Shown one piece after another: positions 37,107-47,219 of a stretch of DNA of 64,000 bases. Under the pieces are notes generated by a model. It worked only from the letters and a program-made list of their open reading frames with translations, had not been told where the DNA came from and did not search any database. This DNA is from Arsenophonus nilaparvatae. Its GTDB lineage: Bacteria > Pseudomonadota > Gammaproteobacteria > Enterobacterales > Enterobacteriaceae. How positions within the stretch are numbered: the first letter of the stretch is position 1; every line of letters begins with the position of its first letter. A program made the position numbers and the translations under genes. The stretch lies in NCBI RefSeq assembly GCF_000757905.1, contig NZ_JRLH01000002.1. One strand, written 5' to 3'.

Positions 37107-38558
37107 TTGATTAATATTAGAATTAATTATCTTGTTATCGTTATTGTCTCTATAATTTCTGTTGGTGTCATTACACTTAATATTGAGTGGCCCAACCAGC
37201 AGCAAGACCAGGTGAAGAGAATTATTTCTCGCGGTGAATTACGTGTAAGTACCATTAATTCGCCCCTTATGTCCTTTAACGATAAGCAAGAAGCAAGCGG
37301 ATTTGATTACGAACTGACTAAACGCTTTGCCGATTACCTTGGCGTAAAGCTACGTATCAATGTACGTTCAAATATCAATCAACTTTTTAATGACCTTGAA
37401 AACGGTAATAGTGACTTTATTACTGCAGGACTTCTTTATAATGAGAAGCGCCTCGATAAAGCACAGCCTGGCCCTGCCTACTATACCGTTTCCCAGCAGC
37501 TAATTTATCGCAAAGGGGTAAGTCGTCCACGCTCTTTGAACGATGTAAAAGGAAAGTTTGTCGTTGCCACTGATTCAGTAAACGCTAATACGCTGCAACA
37601 GTTGAAGCAAAAATATCCAAATCTTGAATGGGAAGAAACCAGTCATTATAATGCGACTGAGTTATTGCAACTGCTAGCTGAAGGGAAAATTGATTATACC
37701 TTAGAAAATTCTATTGTCGTCGCTATGCAGCAACGTATTCATCCAAACATTGCTGTCGCTTTTAATGTTAGCGACGATCATAGCCTTAATTGGTATATGA
37801 AACGCTCAAAAGATAATAGTCTAAATGCAGCAATGTTAGACTTCTTCAATAAAAGTAATGAAGAAGAACTTTTAACACGTTTAGATGAAAAATATTTTGG
37901 CCATGTTGCTACTTTTGACTATTTTGATACGCTTTCTTTTATTACTGCAATTAATAAAATTTTGCCAACCTATAAGCATCTATTTAAAAAATATGCAGAA
38001 GATATAGATTGGCGTCTATTAGCAGCAATTTCCTGGCAGGAATCACACTGGGATCCACTAGCCACATCACCCACTGGTGTTCGTGGTTTAATGATGCTAA
38101 CAGTACCTACTGCACAAACTATGGGTGTGTCAGATAGGCTGGATCCAGAGGAAAGTATTAAAGGTGGCGCCGCTTACTTGCAATATCTGATTTCGCGCTT
38201 ACCAACTACTATTGCGCCTGATGATCGTATTTGGTTTGCCTTATCGGCCTATAATATGGGGTTGGGACATATGCTTGATGCCAGGAAACTGACACGCATA
38301 CAAGGCGGAGATCCAGACAGTTGGTTAGATGTAAAAGCCAGACTGCCGCTACTTAGCAAGAAAAAATATTTTGCTAAATTAACCTACGGTTATGCACGTG
38401 GCTATGAAGCCTATCGCTATGTGGAAAATATCCGCCGTTATCACCAAAGTTTGGTGGGTTACCTACAGAATAAAGAAATGAATCAAAATATGCAGCTCGC
38501 CGCAAGGGATCCGCTATTATTCTCTAGAACCAGCAGCAAAGAAAAAAGTAGTGACTAA
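37107..38558 (+). CDS. mltF: membrane-bound lytic transglycosylase F
   Basis: MltF cleaves peptidoglycan glycan strands at the inner face of the outer membrane. The protein has a hydrophobic N-terminus (about residues 7-25), a solute-binding-protein-like regulatory domain starting ISRGELRVSTINSPL, and a C-terminal lytic transglycosylase domain with the catalytic Glu in AAISWQESHWDP, then SPTGVRGLMMLT and YNMGLGH. The start is TTG at 37107, giving INIRINYLV like the E. coli KLKINYLF; there is no ATG in a suitable place and the ribosome site is weak. At 483 residues it is shorter than E. coli (518) mainly in the C-terminal tail. Confidence 0.93.
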   Translation: MINIRINYLVIVIVSIISVGVITLNIEWPNQQQDQVKRIISRGELRVSTINSPLMSFNDKQEASGFDYELTKRFADYLGVKLRINVRSNINQLFNDLENGNSDFITAGLLYNEKRLDKAQPGPAYYTVSQQLIYRKGVSRPRSLNDVKGKFVVATDSVNANTLQQLKQKYPNLEWEETSHYNATELLQLLAEGKIDYTLENSIVVAMQQRIHPNIAVAFNVSDDHSLNWYMKRSKDNSLNAAMLDFFNKSNEEELLTRLDEKYFGHVATFDYFDTLSFITAINKILPTYKHLFKKYAEDIDWRLLAAISWQESHWDPLATSPTGVRGLMMLTVPTAQTMGVSDRLDPEESIKGGAAYLQYLISRLPTTIAPDDRIWFALSAYNMGLGHMLDARKLTRIQGGDPDSWLDVKARLPLLSKKKYFAKLTYGYARGYEAYRYVENIRRYHQSLVGYLQNKEMNQNMQLAARDPLLFSRTSSKEKSSD

Positions 38559-38595
38559 TTTAGCTAATCATTACAAACAGTATTAGCTTCTATTT

Positions 38596-38638
38596 CTGCC
38601 TAAGCCGCCTTACTAAGCGACTTAGGCAGATTTAATTT
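38596..38638. terminator. terminator between convergent mltF and tadA
   Basis: Stem CTGCCTAAG / CTTAGGCAG with additional inner pairing, followed on the plus strand by ATTTAATTT. It ends mltF and abuts the tadA stop. Confidence 0.8.
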
Positions 38639-38639
38639 A

Positions 38640-39146
38640 TCAACGCTGCCCTTTCCTGGCCAATTTTTTTTCTGCTCGCCGTTGTTGAAAAAAAACACTT
38701 AACATCGTCGAACATTCATCGGCCAAAACCCCTCCCAATACCAGAATACGATGATTCATATCCGGATGATTAAAAACATCAATAATTGAACCAGCAGCGC
38801 CAGTTTTTTGATCAGAGGCGCCATATACCAAACGACCGATGCGCGCATGGATCATAGCTCCAGCACACATAATACAAGGCTCGAGTGTCACATAAAGCGT
38901 CGTATTGAGTAAGCGATAATTTTGTAAAGATTGACCCGCTGCCCGCAAAGCTAAAATTTCCGCATGAGCAGATGGATCATGAGACAAAATAGGATGATTC
39001 CAACCTTCTGCAATCAATTCATCTTCATGTACTAATACCGCGCCAACAGGAATTTCACCTTTTTCTTGAGCATTTTTGGCTAGTAAAACAGCTTTTCGCA
39101 TCCAATAAACATCTTTTTGGGCTTGATCCACGAATAAAAACCTCAA
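38640..39146 (-). CDS. tadA: tRNA-specific adenosine deaminase
   Basis: TadA deaminates A34 to inosine in tRNA-Arg(ACG). The 168-residue protein shows the zinc and catalytic motifs PSAHAEILAL and LEPCIMCAGAMIHARI. E. coli TadA has 167 residues. The gene is convergent with mltF in the E. coli arrangement. Confidence 0.96.
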   Translation of the reverse strand: MRFLFVDQAQKDVYWMRKAVLLAKNAQEKGEIPVGAVLVHEDELIAEGWNHPILSHDPSAHAEILALRAAGQSLQNYRLLNTTLYVTLEPCIMCAGAMIHARIGRLVYGASDQKTGAAGSIIDVFNHPDMNHRILVLGGVLADECSTMLSVFFQQRRAEKKLARKGQR

Positions 39147-39353
39147 ATATTAATTTAAATCGCAAAAATAGTTATAAGATAATATCAAGTTATGATTTAA
39201 TAACTCTTTAATACTAATTAATAGCCATCTCATATAATAAATAACATCAATAAATCACCCCAAAAATCACTTATGTTATTAATAAAATTAACTAATTCAA
39301 CTTTGTGTATCGTTGCATTAAGGGTAGTCACTGATCTAAATCGGATATAATAA

Positions 39354-40877
39354 ATGATAAAAAAATTAATAAATGATAATCAAAATTTTTTGCTGAAAAT
39401 ATCGCTACTTATTATATTATTCAGCCTAATTCATTACGCTATGGGTTACCCACCAAGACTAAACTATACAGCTGGTATCGTGGCATTGCTAATCGTTATC
39501 AATCAGTTACGAATAATATATAGTGGATTCATTATTATATTCACCATTATTGCAGCGCTATATTTTCCAATTAGGCTACTTTATGGTACTCCCTCACTAA
39601 CCATAGCAACATCAGTTACTTATACCAATTTAAATGAAGCAATAGAATTTATTAGTAATATTCCATACTATCTTTATGCTGGATCATTATTTATTTTACT
39701 GTTCGGCTTTTTCTGTACAACATTTAAGCTTAAAACCGGTAACAAAACAAAGATTGGTGCTTTTATTACCTTTTTGGCGTTTCTTCTATATGGCCCTATA
39801 AAAGATTATAAAGAAACGGGTGAATTCGATATTTTAAATAGCGGTTATCCAGAAATCAAATTTGTCAAAGACTTCAATAGTGCCAAGGAAGAAACCAATA
39901 AACTTTTTAGTTTACTTGCGCAAACAGATGACTTCCAACCAAACAATAGTGCCACGCCATTTGATACCTATGTTATGGTGATTGGTGAAAGCGCTAGACG
40001 CGATTTTATGCACGTTTATGGCTTTCCAATTAATAATACCCCATTTATGGATAGCGCTAATGGTATTCTATTCAACCATTATATTTCAGCCGCTTCATCA
40101 ACTATTCCATCATTAACCAGCTCCCTAACCCAAGCGCCCAAATTAGCCAATAGCGTTATTGCGCTGGCAAAAAAATGGGGATTTACTACCTATTGGTTAT
40201 CAAATCAGGGAGCTGTTGGTATCTACGACACACCGATTGCCTCTATGGGGAAAAAAGCAGATCATTCGTTTTTTCTGAAAAGAGCAAGTTATAATAGTAA
40301 AGAGACCAATGATGATGAATTACTACCACAAATTGCAACAGCAATCAAAGCTCCTCAGGCCAAAAAATTCATTATTGTTCATTTAATTGGTAGTCATCCT
40401 CGCGCTTGCGCAAGGACTAATGATCACTATGAAACTTTTTACAAAAGTGAAGAGATTTCATGCTATATACAGAGCATAAAAAATACTGATCAACTGTTAG
40501 CAACAATTCATCAATATTTAACCGACAGCCAATCAAAATGGACAATGATCTATTTTTCTGATCATGGCCTCGGTTTCGTCAATAAAAACAACCCGAGTGA
40601 CCTAAAACTTACCCATAATGATCAATACCGTCAGGATTATGAAGTACCACTATTTATTAGTTCTTATAATTCTAACGAACGGCAGTACATTACTGCTGCT
40701 AGAAGTGGAATTAACTTTTTAACTCTATTTTCTGAATGGTCAGGCATTGACGATCCCAGTATTGGCCATTCCTGTCATATGATTTCAAACGATATTTGTC
40801 ATCAACAAAATAGTGTTATTGACTTTAATAATAAACGAATTGACTATACAAAATTACCGTCAGATATGGCGCCATGA
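39354..40877 (+). CDS. phosphoethanolamine transferase (EptA/CptA/OpgE-type)
   Basis: A 507-residue inner membrane protein with several N-terminal helices (about residues 12-30, 41-57, 58-75, 104-122, 133-148) and a periplasmic sulfatase-fold domain. The family motif GESARRDFMHVYGF (Glu212) and the metal motif SDHG (Asp403, His404) are clear; the likely phospho-accepting Thr is 250 in AASSTIPSL, and His421 (LTHNDQY) could complete the metal site. Members of the family add phosphoethanolamine to lipid A, core sugars or glucans; I cannot tell which substrate is used. The gene is absent from this position in E. coli and lies next to a second, broken gene of the family, so this is an accessory envelope-modification locus. 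Confidence 0.85.
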   Translation: MIKKLINDNQNFLLKISLLIILFSLIHYAMGYPPRLNYTAGIVALLIVINQLRIIYSGFIIIFTIIAALYFPIRLLYGTPSLTIATSVTYTNLNEAIEFISNIPYYLYAGSLFILLFGFFCTTFKLKTGNKTKIGAFITFLAFLLYGPIKDYKETGEFDILNSGYPEIKFVKDFNSAKEETNKLFSLLAQTDDFQPNNSATPFDTYVMVIGESARRDFMHVYGFPINNTPFMDSANGILFNHYISAASSTIPSLTSSLTQAPKLANSVIALAKKWGFTTYWLSNQGAVGIYDTPIASMGKKADHSFFLKRASYNSKETNDDELLPQIATAIKAPQAKKFIIVHLIGSHPRACARTNDHYETFYKSEEISCYIQSIKNTDQLLATIHQYLTDSQSKWTMIYFSDHGLGFVNKNNPSDLKLTHNDQYRQDYEVPLFISSYNSNERQYITAARSGINFLTLFSEWSGIDDPSIGHSCHMISNDICHQQNSVIDFNNKRIDYTKLPSDMAP

Positions 40878-41316
40878 CATTATGCCAAATAGCAAACAGC
40901 AAATAAGGCAAATATTGTGGTTATAGCATGATAATTTATTATCTGAGGTATAAAATATACTGCGTTTATTCACGACTTTAGCTTAATAATAAATGCAGTT
41001 TTGACTAATTTAATGATATAAGTAATATTTTAAATAGCACTTAACATGTCACTATAAATTACTTATCGCTGTATCAATTGTGATATAAAATAACTTTAAA
41101 TAGTTTTAAAATAATTGTAATATAGTTTTGTATTATATTTTAATTTTTTGAATTGGCGTTATTTATTCGCAATTTCACTCTATTTAGCAACACAAAAAAA
41201 TACCAAGCATACATAGGAATACCAATCTGCTATTAAAACAAATTAAAGATATATTCAATACGCTAGCTGAAAAGTTATATATCTTCATTTTTATTGCAGA
41301 TTAATAAATTAATTAT
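40878..41316. other. AT-rich gap between the two transferase genes
   Basis: About 440 very AT-rich bases with no coding frame and no clear hairpin. I see nothing else in it; it may contain the promoter of the second transferase. Confidence 0.4.
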
Positions 41317-42820
41317 ATGAAAACCGCAAAAAATACTTTAACTATATAATAATATTATTATTATTTATATTCTCACTTTTATTAAATGTTTTTGTTTTCA
41401 AAGAAGATTCAAGACTACCGCATATATCTAGTTTTATTATTCTCTTAATTACTTTCTTATTAATAATAAGTAAGAATAAATTACCAAAACTAATTGGATT
41501 ACTTTTTTTATTCTTTATAAATATAACAACCTCTGTTCTCCATTCCATCCTTGAAACGAACATAAATGAAGTTCTATTTATGTCAGGCAGTTTACTGCTG
41601 AAGTTAATTTTTCCTACATTGATTTTTACTGCTTTTTTATTTTATCTAATAACAAGAATTAAGAAAAATTTAAAAAATACCTCTCTATTATTGTATTCAG
41701 CATTATCGTTTACAGCACTTTCGATGATCCTGGTTGTTTTAGATATCAAAGATGAAAACAGATTAATTTCTAATATCAAAGAAGATAAAAAACAGCTCGG
41801 GATTTTTTTTCATCATAAAGTCCCTTTAGTATTTGGTGACGTGGTTTATTTATTAATTTCATCATATGAAAATAATAAATATGCAAATACAGCCGAAATT
41901 GAAAAATTTAATCATGCAATATTATCTAAAAAAGACAATAATAATAAAAATATTATATTAATCATGGGGGAAGCCTCACTCTACTCCCGCTATAGTGCAT
42001 ATGGCTATCATTTAAATACAACGCCACATATGACAAAAATATTTTCAACCGAAGATAGCTGCATCTTAAATAATGCCCATTCCAGTTCACCGATAACCCG
42101 AGATTCAGTGTCAATGACACTAGCCTTTCACACACCGGAAAATGAAGAAAACCTGTTCAACAATAAATCTATTATTGAAATGGCAAAAGCCAATGGATAT
42201 AAAACATATTGGTTAGGTTCCCAAGAAATACAAGGTCTGCATGGTTCAAAATATGGTTTTATCGCTCAAAAAAGTGATGATTTAAGGCTAACCAATTATA
42301 ACGATAATAAATTAGCCAACCTGCTAGCAAAAGTGTTATTTGATAATGCACAAAAGAGATTTATCATTATTCATCTTTATGGTAATCATTTACCCTATGA
42401 CAACTATGATGCAATGGATAAAAAAGCTTTACCAAAAGCAGCGGATTATGATCTCACTATTCATCATACTGACAGGATCATAAATGATATAATGAATATC
42501 ATTTATGCAAAAAAATAGATTTTAATTTAATTTATACCGCAGATCACGGCGAGATAGTCAATGTTGGTCATGGATTGGAAAAAGGAAAAGAACAATATTT
42601 GATCCCCTTTATGTATAAATCGACCAATAAACATTTTAATTGTGCCTTTATCGAATCTTTTCGTAATAAAGACGGATACTTGAGTGGTTTGATGAATAAG
42701 TATATTTTATCCGAACTGCTTGGCTATGACATTGATAAAAATATTCTTAGAAGCGAAAGAGAATATGATCGAGTGCTAACAGCTAATGAAAATATTTTAC
42801 CTTTTTCCTTGATAGAATAA
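41317..42820 (+). pseudogene. second phosphoethanolamine transferase, two frameshifts
   Basis: Three frames together give a family protein of about 500 residues. A start at 41317 (ATGAAAACCGCA) is closed by TAA at 41347 in an AT repeat; the next frame opens there and encodes membrane helices and the sulfatase-fold domain with IMGEASLYSRYSAYGYHL, SSPITRDSVSM and IIHLYGNHLPY, ending at TAG 42516-42518. That stop follows a run of seven A; with eight A the frame would go on into DFNLIYTADHGEIVNVGHG, which supplies the DHG metal motif, and run to the stop at 42820. Without repair no piece has the full active site. It is a pseudogene unless polymerase slippage on the A run restores the frame. Confidence 0.8.
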
Positions 42821-43229
42821 CAATTACTTAGCAACAATATTGCTGGATTTCAATTTAAAATCCAGCCTTTGATTATATTCTTTTGAGTTTTTAGATCGAC
42901 ACGATTTAGCAAAGTGTTTTAAAATAGATTTAGCTGCTGCAACACAGATTTTAGCTATGAGTTTACATCAAAGCGCCAACACTCAGCTTTTTTGTCTGTG
43001 GTGTACTGTTCTAGCTACTATTGAACTGCTTTTTGAACAAACTGTCGATATAACGCTCATACCCTTATCATTGTAAAGAGAGTAAAATCGATCTGGGTTG
43101 CAGCTTTGTATTACTGAATCGGGTTTTTCAATAGAATACATACTGTACAAAATCATCAGTTACAGATAATATTATGTTTTTAATGCATAATTTATTTATA
43201 TTTACTCAAATTACTTATAACATATTACT
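42821..43229. other. gap before yfhL with a startless open frame
   Basis: About 410 bases. The plus strand has an open frame without a good start at 42873-43076 (contains HDLAKCFKIDLAAATQ) and the minus strand a 52-codon frame at 42983-43141. I recognise neither. They may be debris of a gene lost next to yfhL (E. coli has yfhH here) or chance. Confidence 0.35.
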
Positions 43230-43490
43230 ATGTCTTTATTAATTACTCAACGCTGTATCAATTGTGATATGTGTGAACCAGAATGCCCAAATGAAGCGAT
43301 TTCAATGGGAGAAGAATTTTACCAAATCAATCCCAATCTTTGCACTGAATGCATTGGCCACTATGATAAGCCAACTTGCCAATCTGTTTGTCCGATCAAC
43401 AATACCATTTTAAAAGATCCTGATAATCCTGAAACAGAAGAACAATTATGGGATAAATTTGTCCTATTACATCATGCCGATAAAATTTAA
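43230..43490 (+). CDS. yfhL: YfhL, 2[4Fe-4S] ferredoxin
   Basis: An 86-residue ferredoxin of the same length as E. coli YfhL, with the cluster pattern CINCDMCEPECP followed by CTECIGHYDKPTCQSVCP. The role is not settled; the protein is a small electron carrier that needs ISC-made clusters. The end ETEEQLWDKFVLLHHADKI is almost identical to E. coli. Its stop codon overlaps that of the convergent acpS by two bases (43488-43489). Confidence 0.95.
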   Translation: MSLLITQRCINCDMCEPECPNEAISMGEEFYQINPNLCTECIGHYDKPTCQSVCPINNTILKDPDNPETEEQLWDKFVLLHHADKI

Positions 43491-43867
43491 CTTTCCATAA
43501 TCACAGTGGCACAAGCATAATTTTGTTCATCAGATAATGATACATGGATATGTTGTACACCTAAAGAATCAGCCAATATTTTTGCTTGTCCTAATAAATT
43601 AAGCCCTGGCTTACCTAATTGATCATTAAAAACTTCAAATTGATTAAGCGCTAAACCGTTTCGGATCCCCGTGCCTAAAGCTTTTGCTGCTGCTTCTTTG
43701 ACCGCAAAACGCTTAGCCAAAAAACGGACTGGCTGAGAATGATGTTGATATTGTCGCCACTCTTGCGCGGACAATATACGCTTCGCCAGACGCTCCTCTA
43801 AACGCTTGATAATTTGCTCAATACGTACAATTTCAACCAGATCAGTACCTAATCCAATAATCGCCAT
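43487..43867 (-). CDS. acpS: holo-[acyl-carrier-protein] synthase
   Basis: AcpS transfers 4'-phosphopantetheine from CoA to acyl carrier protein. The start at 43867 overlaps the pdxJ stop (TAATG) and gives 126 residues, the E. coli length, beginning MAIIGLGTDLVEI. The CoA/metal block RFLAKRFAVKEAAAKALGTG is intact. Confidence 0.96.
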   Translation of the reverse strand: MAIIGLGTDLVEIVRIEQIIKRLEERLAKRILSAQEWRQYQHHSQPVRFLAKRFAVKEAAAKALGTGIRNGLALNQFEVFNDQLGKPGLNLLGQAKILADSLGVQHIHVSLSDEQNYACATVIMES

Positions 43868-44598
43868 TAACAACGCGCCTCACGAAGAATTTTCTTCATA
43901 TCACTCACAGCTGTCGCCATGCCACTAAAGAGTGCTCGCCCAATAATCGCATGGCCAATATTAAGTTCATATATATCAGGCAATTGAGCAATACGTTGAA
44001 CATTATGATAAGTTAACCCATGACCCGCATTGACCTTAAGTTTTTTTGCAGTGGCATAACTTATCGCCTTCTTGATACGTTTAAACTCTTCTTGCTGCTT
44101 TAACTCGCTCTTAGCATCAGCATAGGCACCAGTATGAATTTCAATAAAGGGAGCACCAATTTCCACTGCAGCATCAATTTGTTGTTCTTTAGCATCAATG
44201 AACAAAGAAACCGTGATACCTGCTTCGGTTAATCGTTTGACCGCCGTTGCGACTAATGCTTGTTGCCCAACAACGTCAAGCCCACCTTCCGTCGTAACTT
44301 CTTTACGTCGCTCTGGTACCAAGCAGCAAAATTGAGGTTTGATCTGACAGGCAAAATTGACCATTTCATCCGTTATTGCCATCTCCAAATTCATTCGGGT
44401 TTGTAACGTCTGGCGAAGTAACTTAACGTCACGATCAGTAATATGACGGCGATCTTCACGCAAATGAACAGTGATCCCATCTGCCCCAGCTTGTTCAGCA
44501 AGAAATGCTGCATGTAGTGGATCAGGATATTGTGTTCCCCGCGCATTTCGTACCGTGGCAACATGATCAATATTAACGCCTAATAATAACTCTGCCAT
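43867..44598 (-). CDS. pdxJ: pyridoxine 5'-phosphate synthase
   Basis: PdxJ condenses 1-deoxyxylulose 5-phosphate with 3-amino-2-oxopropyl phosphate to form pyridoxine phosphate in vitamin B6 synthesis. The 243-residue protein starts MAELLLGVNIDHVATVRNAR and has the conserved GITVHLREDRRHI and NAGHGLTYHNV segments. It is translationally coupled to acpS and supplies PLP used by IscS and GlyA in this window. Confidence 0.97.
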   Translation of the reverse strand: MAELLLGVNIDHVATVRNARGTQYPDPLHAAFLAEQAGADGITVHLREDRRHITDRDVKLLRQTLQTRMNLEMAITDEMVNFACQIKPQFCCLVPERRKEVTTEGGLDVVGQQALVATAVKRLTEAGITVSLFIDAKEQQIDAAVEIGAPFIEIHTGAYADAKSELKQQEEFKRIKKAISYATAKKLKVNAGHGLTYHNVQRIAQLPDIYELNIGHAIIGRALFSGMATAVSDMKKILREARC

Positions 44599-44685
44599 AT
44601 TTAACTCCTGTTATCCATTTCATAGTTTGAATTTCGTTTATCCATGCAATCATAATATATTCAAAGAGGTTTTAATAACCTCGCT

Positions 44686-45399
44686 TCAACGCGTTTTAGG
44701 CAATATGACCTGGTAAAAAAGCTCACGGCTTTTTAATGGACTTCCGCCCAGATAAGGCTTTAGCGCAATACGGGTAAAACGCTTGGCTGCTCTTAATGTA
44801 TCGACATCAGGAAACTGACGAGCGGCAAATGCCTTAAGCTGCTTACCGGTAAAACTTAAGTGATCAATAACCAAACTGGCAATAAAACCTTTCTCTTCTC
44901 GATAACGGTAAGTCATGCTATCTGCCACCAGTTCACCACTACCGGCACAGTGTAAAAAATCAACACCATAACCTAAATGAGATAGCAATGATAATTCAAA
45001 ACGGCGCAATGCATGTTCCGGCGTATATTCACTACCAGCCAATACTTGCAAACAGGTCAGATATTCAAAAAATAGGGTTTGATAAGGGATATTTTGGGCT
45101 AAAACTCGCGCAAGCAATTCATTAACATATAGACCGCTATACAGTACGGTACCGGTAAATGGTAGCGCTAGAGAAATAGGTTCTGCGCCACGCAACGTTT
45201 TCATTTCTCCCTTACCTCCCCAACGGATCAGCAATGGCGTAAAAGGTTGTAAGCAGCCTTTTAAATTAGATCGACGGCTACGAGCACCTTTGGCTAATAG
45301 TCGAATACGGCCCTCATTTTCGGTGAAAAAATCTAACAGTAAACTCGTTTCACTATAAGGGCGAGTATGAAGTACAAATGCACGTTGCCAACCGTCCAC
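44686..45399 (-). CDS. recO: DNA repair protein RecO
   Basis: RecO works with RecF and RecR to load RecA on SSB-covered gaps. The 237-residue protein (E. coli 242) has the OB-fold N-terminus GWQRAFVLHTRPYSETSLLL and the helical C-terminal domain with GYGVDFLHCAGSGE. It lies 11 bases after era in the conserved rnc-era-recO-pdxJ order. Confidence 0.94.
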   Translation of the reverse strand: MDGWQRAFVLHTRPYSETSLLLDFFTENEGRIRLLAKGARSRRSNLKGCLQPFTPLLIRWGGKGEMKTLRGAEPISLALPFTGTVLYSGLYVNELLARVLAQNIPYQTLFFEYLTCLQVLAGSEYTPEHALRRFELSLLSHLGYGVDFLHCAGSGELVADSMTYRYREEKGFIASLVIDHLSFTGKQLKAFAARQFPDVDTLRAAKRFTRIALKPYLGGSPLKSRELFYQVILPKTR

Positions 45400-45410
45400 G
45401 GAAACCCGCC

Positions 45411-46319
45411 TTAATGAAGATCGTCCATATAGCCTAAACTACGCAGTGCACGTTCATCATCAGCCCATCCGGCTTTAACTTTCACCCAAAGTTCAAGATG
45501 AACCTTAGTAGCAAAAAGTTTTTCCATATCCATCCGAGCTTCAATGCCAATTTTCTTAATTTTGCTACCTTTATTGCCAATAACCATTTTTTTCTGGCCA
45601 TCTCTTTCAACCAAAATCAGGCCATGAATGTTATAGCCACCGCGTTCATTTACCACAAATTGCTCAATTTCAACTGTGACCGAATAAGGGAGCTCATCGC
45701 CGAGAAAACGCATTAATTTCTCACGAATAATTTCACCAGCCATAAAACGTTGTGAGCGATCAGTGATATAGTCCGCTGGAAAATGATGTGCTGCTTCTGG
45801 CATATGTTGACGGACAATTTTAGTAATAATATCGATACCGGTACCTTTTTCTGCACTAATTGGCACAATATCCAGAAAATTCATTTGCTTGCTAAGAAAT
45901 TCAATATGGGGCAGCAAACGGGTTTTATCCACTACATTATCAATTTTATTGATCACTAATAATACCGGACAAGGCAAATGACGCAGCTTATTTATTACCA
46001 TCTCATCATCGCTTGTCCAATGTGTGCCTTCAACAACAAAAATAATCAGTTCCACATCACCAATTGAGCTACTTGCTGCCCGATTCATTAAACGATTTAT
46101 TGCGCGCTTTTCTTCTACATGCAATCCTGGAGTATCGACATAAATTGTTTGATAATTACCTTCTGTCTCAATGCCCATGATGCGATGACGGGTTGTCTGT
46201 GGTTTACGTGAAGTAATAGAAATCTTTTGCCCGAGTAATTGGTTCAATAATGTTGATTTACCCACATTTGGGCGCCCTACAATGGCTACAAATCCACAAT
46301 AGGTTTTCTGTTTGCTCAT
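45411..46319 (-). CDS. era: ribosome maturation GTPase Era
   Basis: Era binds the 3' end of 16S rRNA and is needed for 30S maturation. The GTPase motifs are GRPNVGKSTLLN near residue 15, DTPGLH and NKID. The C-terminal KH domain includes the RNA-binding loop MVIGNKGSKIKKIG. Length 302 (E. coli 301). Its ATG overlaps the rnc stop (ATGA), so translation is coupled. Confidence 0.97.
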   Translation of the reverse strand: MSKQKTYCGFVAIVGRPNVGKSTLLNQLLGQKISITSRKPQTTRHRIMGIETEGNYQTIYVDTPGLHVEEKRAINRLMNRAASSSIGDVELIIFVVEGTHWTSDDEMVINKLRHLPCPVLLVINKIDNVVDKTRLLPHIEFLSKQMNFLDIVPISAEKGTGIDIITKIVRQHMPEAAHHFPADYITDRSQRFMAGEIIREKLMRFLGDELPYSVTVEIEQFVVNERGGYNIHGLILVERDGQKKMVIGNKGSKIKKIGIEARMDMEKLFATKVHLELWVKVKAGWADDERALRSLGYMDDLH

Positions 46320-47020
46320 TCAAGCTCCAATATTTTTAATGCCTGTTCAGCTGCGGCTTGTTCAGCCTTACGACGACTTGAACCCACTCCTTCAACCGGT
46401 TCATTTATACCACTAACCTGACAATGAATAGTAAATTCCTGATCGTGCGCTTCACCGCGAACTTGAACTACCAAATAACTTGGTAAAGGTAAATGGCGTC
46501 CCTGTAAATACTCTTGTAAACGTGTTTTAGGATCTTTTTGTTTATCGCCGGGGCTAATTTCTATTAATCGAGTGTCATACCAAGCTAAAACAATTTGTTC
46601 AGTCGTTTGAATATCACTATCTAAAAAAATACTGCCAATTAACGCTTCGATAGTATCTGCTAATATTGATTCTCGACGAAAACCACCGCTTTTTAATTCA
46701 CCTGGCCCTAAACGCAAACATTCTCCCAAATCAAACTCTCGTGCAAGCTCAGCCAGTGTATTACCCCTGACCAATGTTGCTCGCATACGACTCATATCGC
46801 CTTCATCAACCTTAGGAAAACGATGATAAAGATCATTGGCAATCACAAAACTAAGAATTGAATCGCCTAAAAACTCCAATCTCTCATTGTGACTACTACT
46901 GGCACTACGATGAGTTAACGCTTGCTTTAATAATTCAATTTGTTTAAAAGTATAGCCAAGCTTACGCTGTAGCTGTTTAATTTCTTGTCGCTCTGACCAC
47001 TCAATTAAAGAAAAATTCAT
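46316..47020 (-). CDS. rnc: ribonuclease III
   Basis: RNase III cuts double-stranded RNA in rRNA precursors and many mRNAs. The catalytic signature ERLEFLGDSIL is at about residues 43-53 and a further Glu lies in LADTIEALIGSIFLD. The double-stranded-RNA-binding domain with GVGSSRRKAEQAAAEQAL closes the protein. At 234 residues it is slightly longer than in E. coli (226) at the N-terminus. Confidence 0.96.
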   Translation of the reverse strand: MNFSLIEWSERQEIKQLQRKLGYTFKQIELLKQALTHRSASSSHNERLEFLGDSILSFVIANDLYHRFPKVDEGDMSRMRATLVRGNTLAELAREFDLGECLRLGPGELKSGGFRRESILADTIEALIGSIFLDSDIQTTEQIVLAWYDTRLIEISPGDKQKDPKTRLQEYLQGRHLPLPSYLVVQVRGEAHDQEFTIHCQVSGINEPVEGVGSSRRKAEQAAAEQALKILELE

Positions 47021-47219
47021 GTGCTACCAATTATTTCATTATCAAATTACAAAAAGCATACGCAACAGATCTGCAAAATAAATTTTTACAAAACTGTTGC
47101 GTTGGCAGGTTTCCTGATATCGTTCAAGAAACCATCATTTTTGATTATCGTGCTATATTCTATATCGATTACGATATAAATCAATTTAGCATTAATGATT
47201 AGTTTATCTCATTATTTTA

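Noticed and set aside
41317..41349. A tiny separate ORF (10 codons) before the second transferase as a leader peptide.
   Set aside because: The next frame opens at the same AT repeat and continues with membrane helices and no start codon, which is better explained by a frameshift.
42983..43141. A 52-codon minus-strand frame with an ATG in the gap before yfhL.
   Set aside because: Short, no clear ribosome site, no recognisable family; kept only as part of the gap description.
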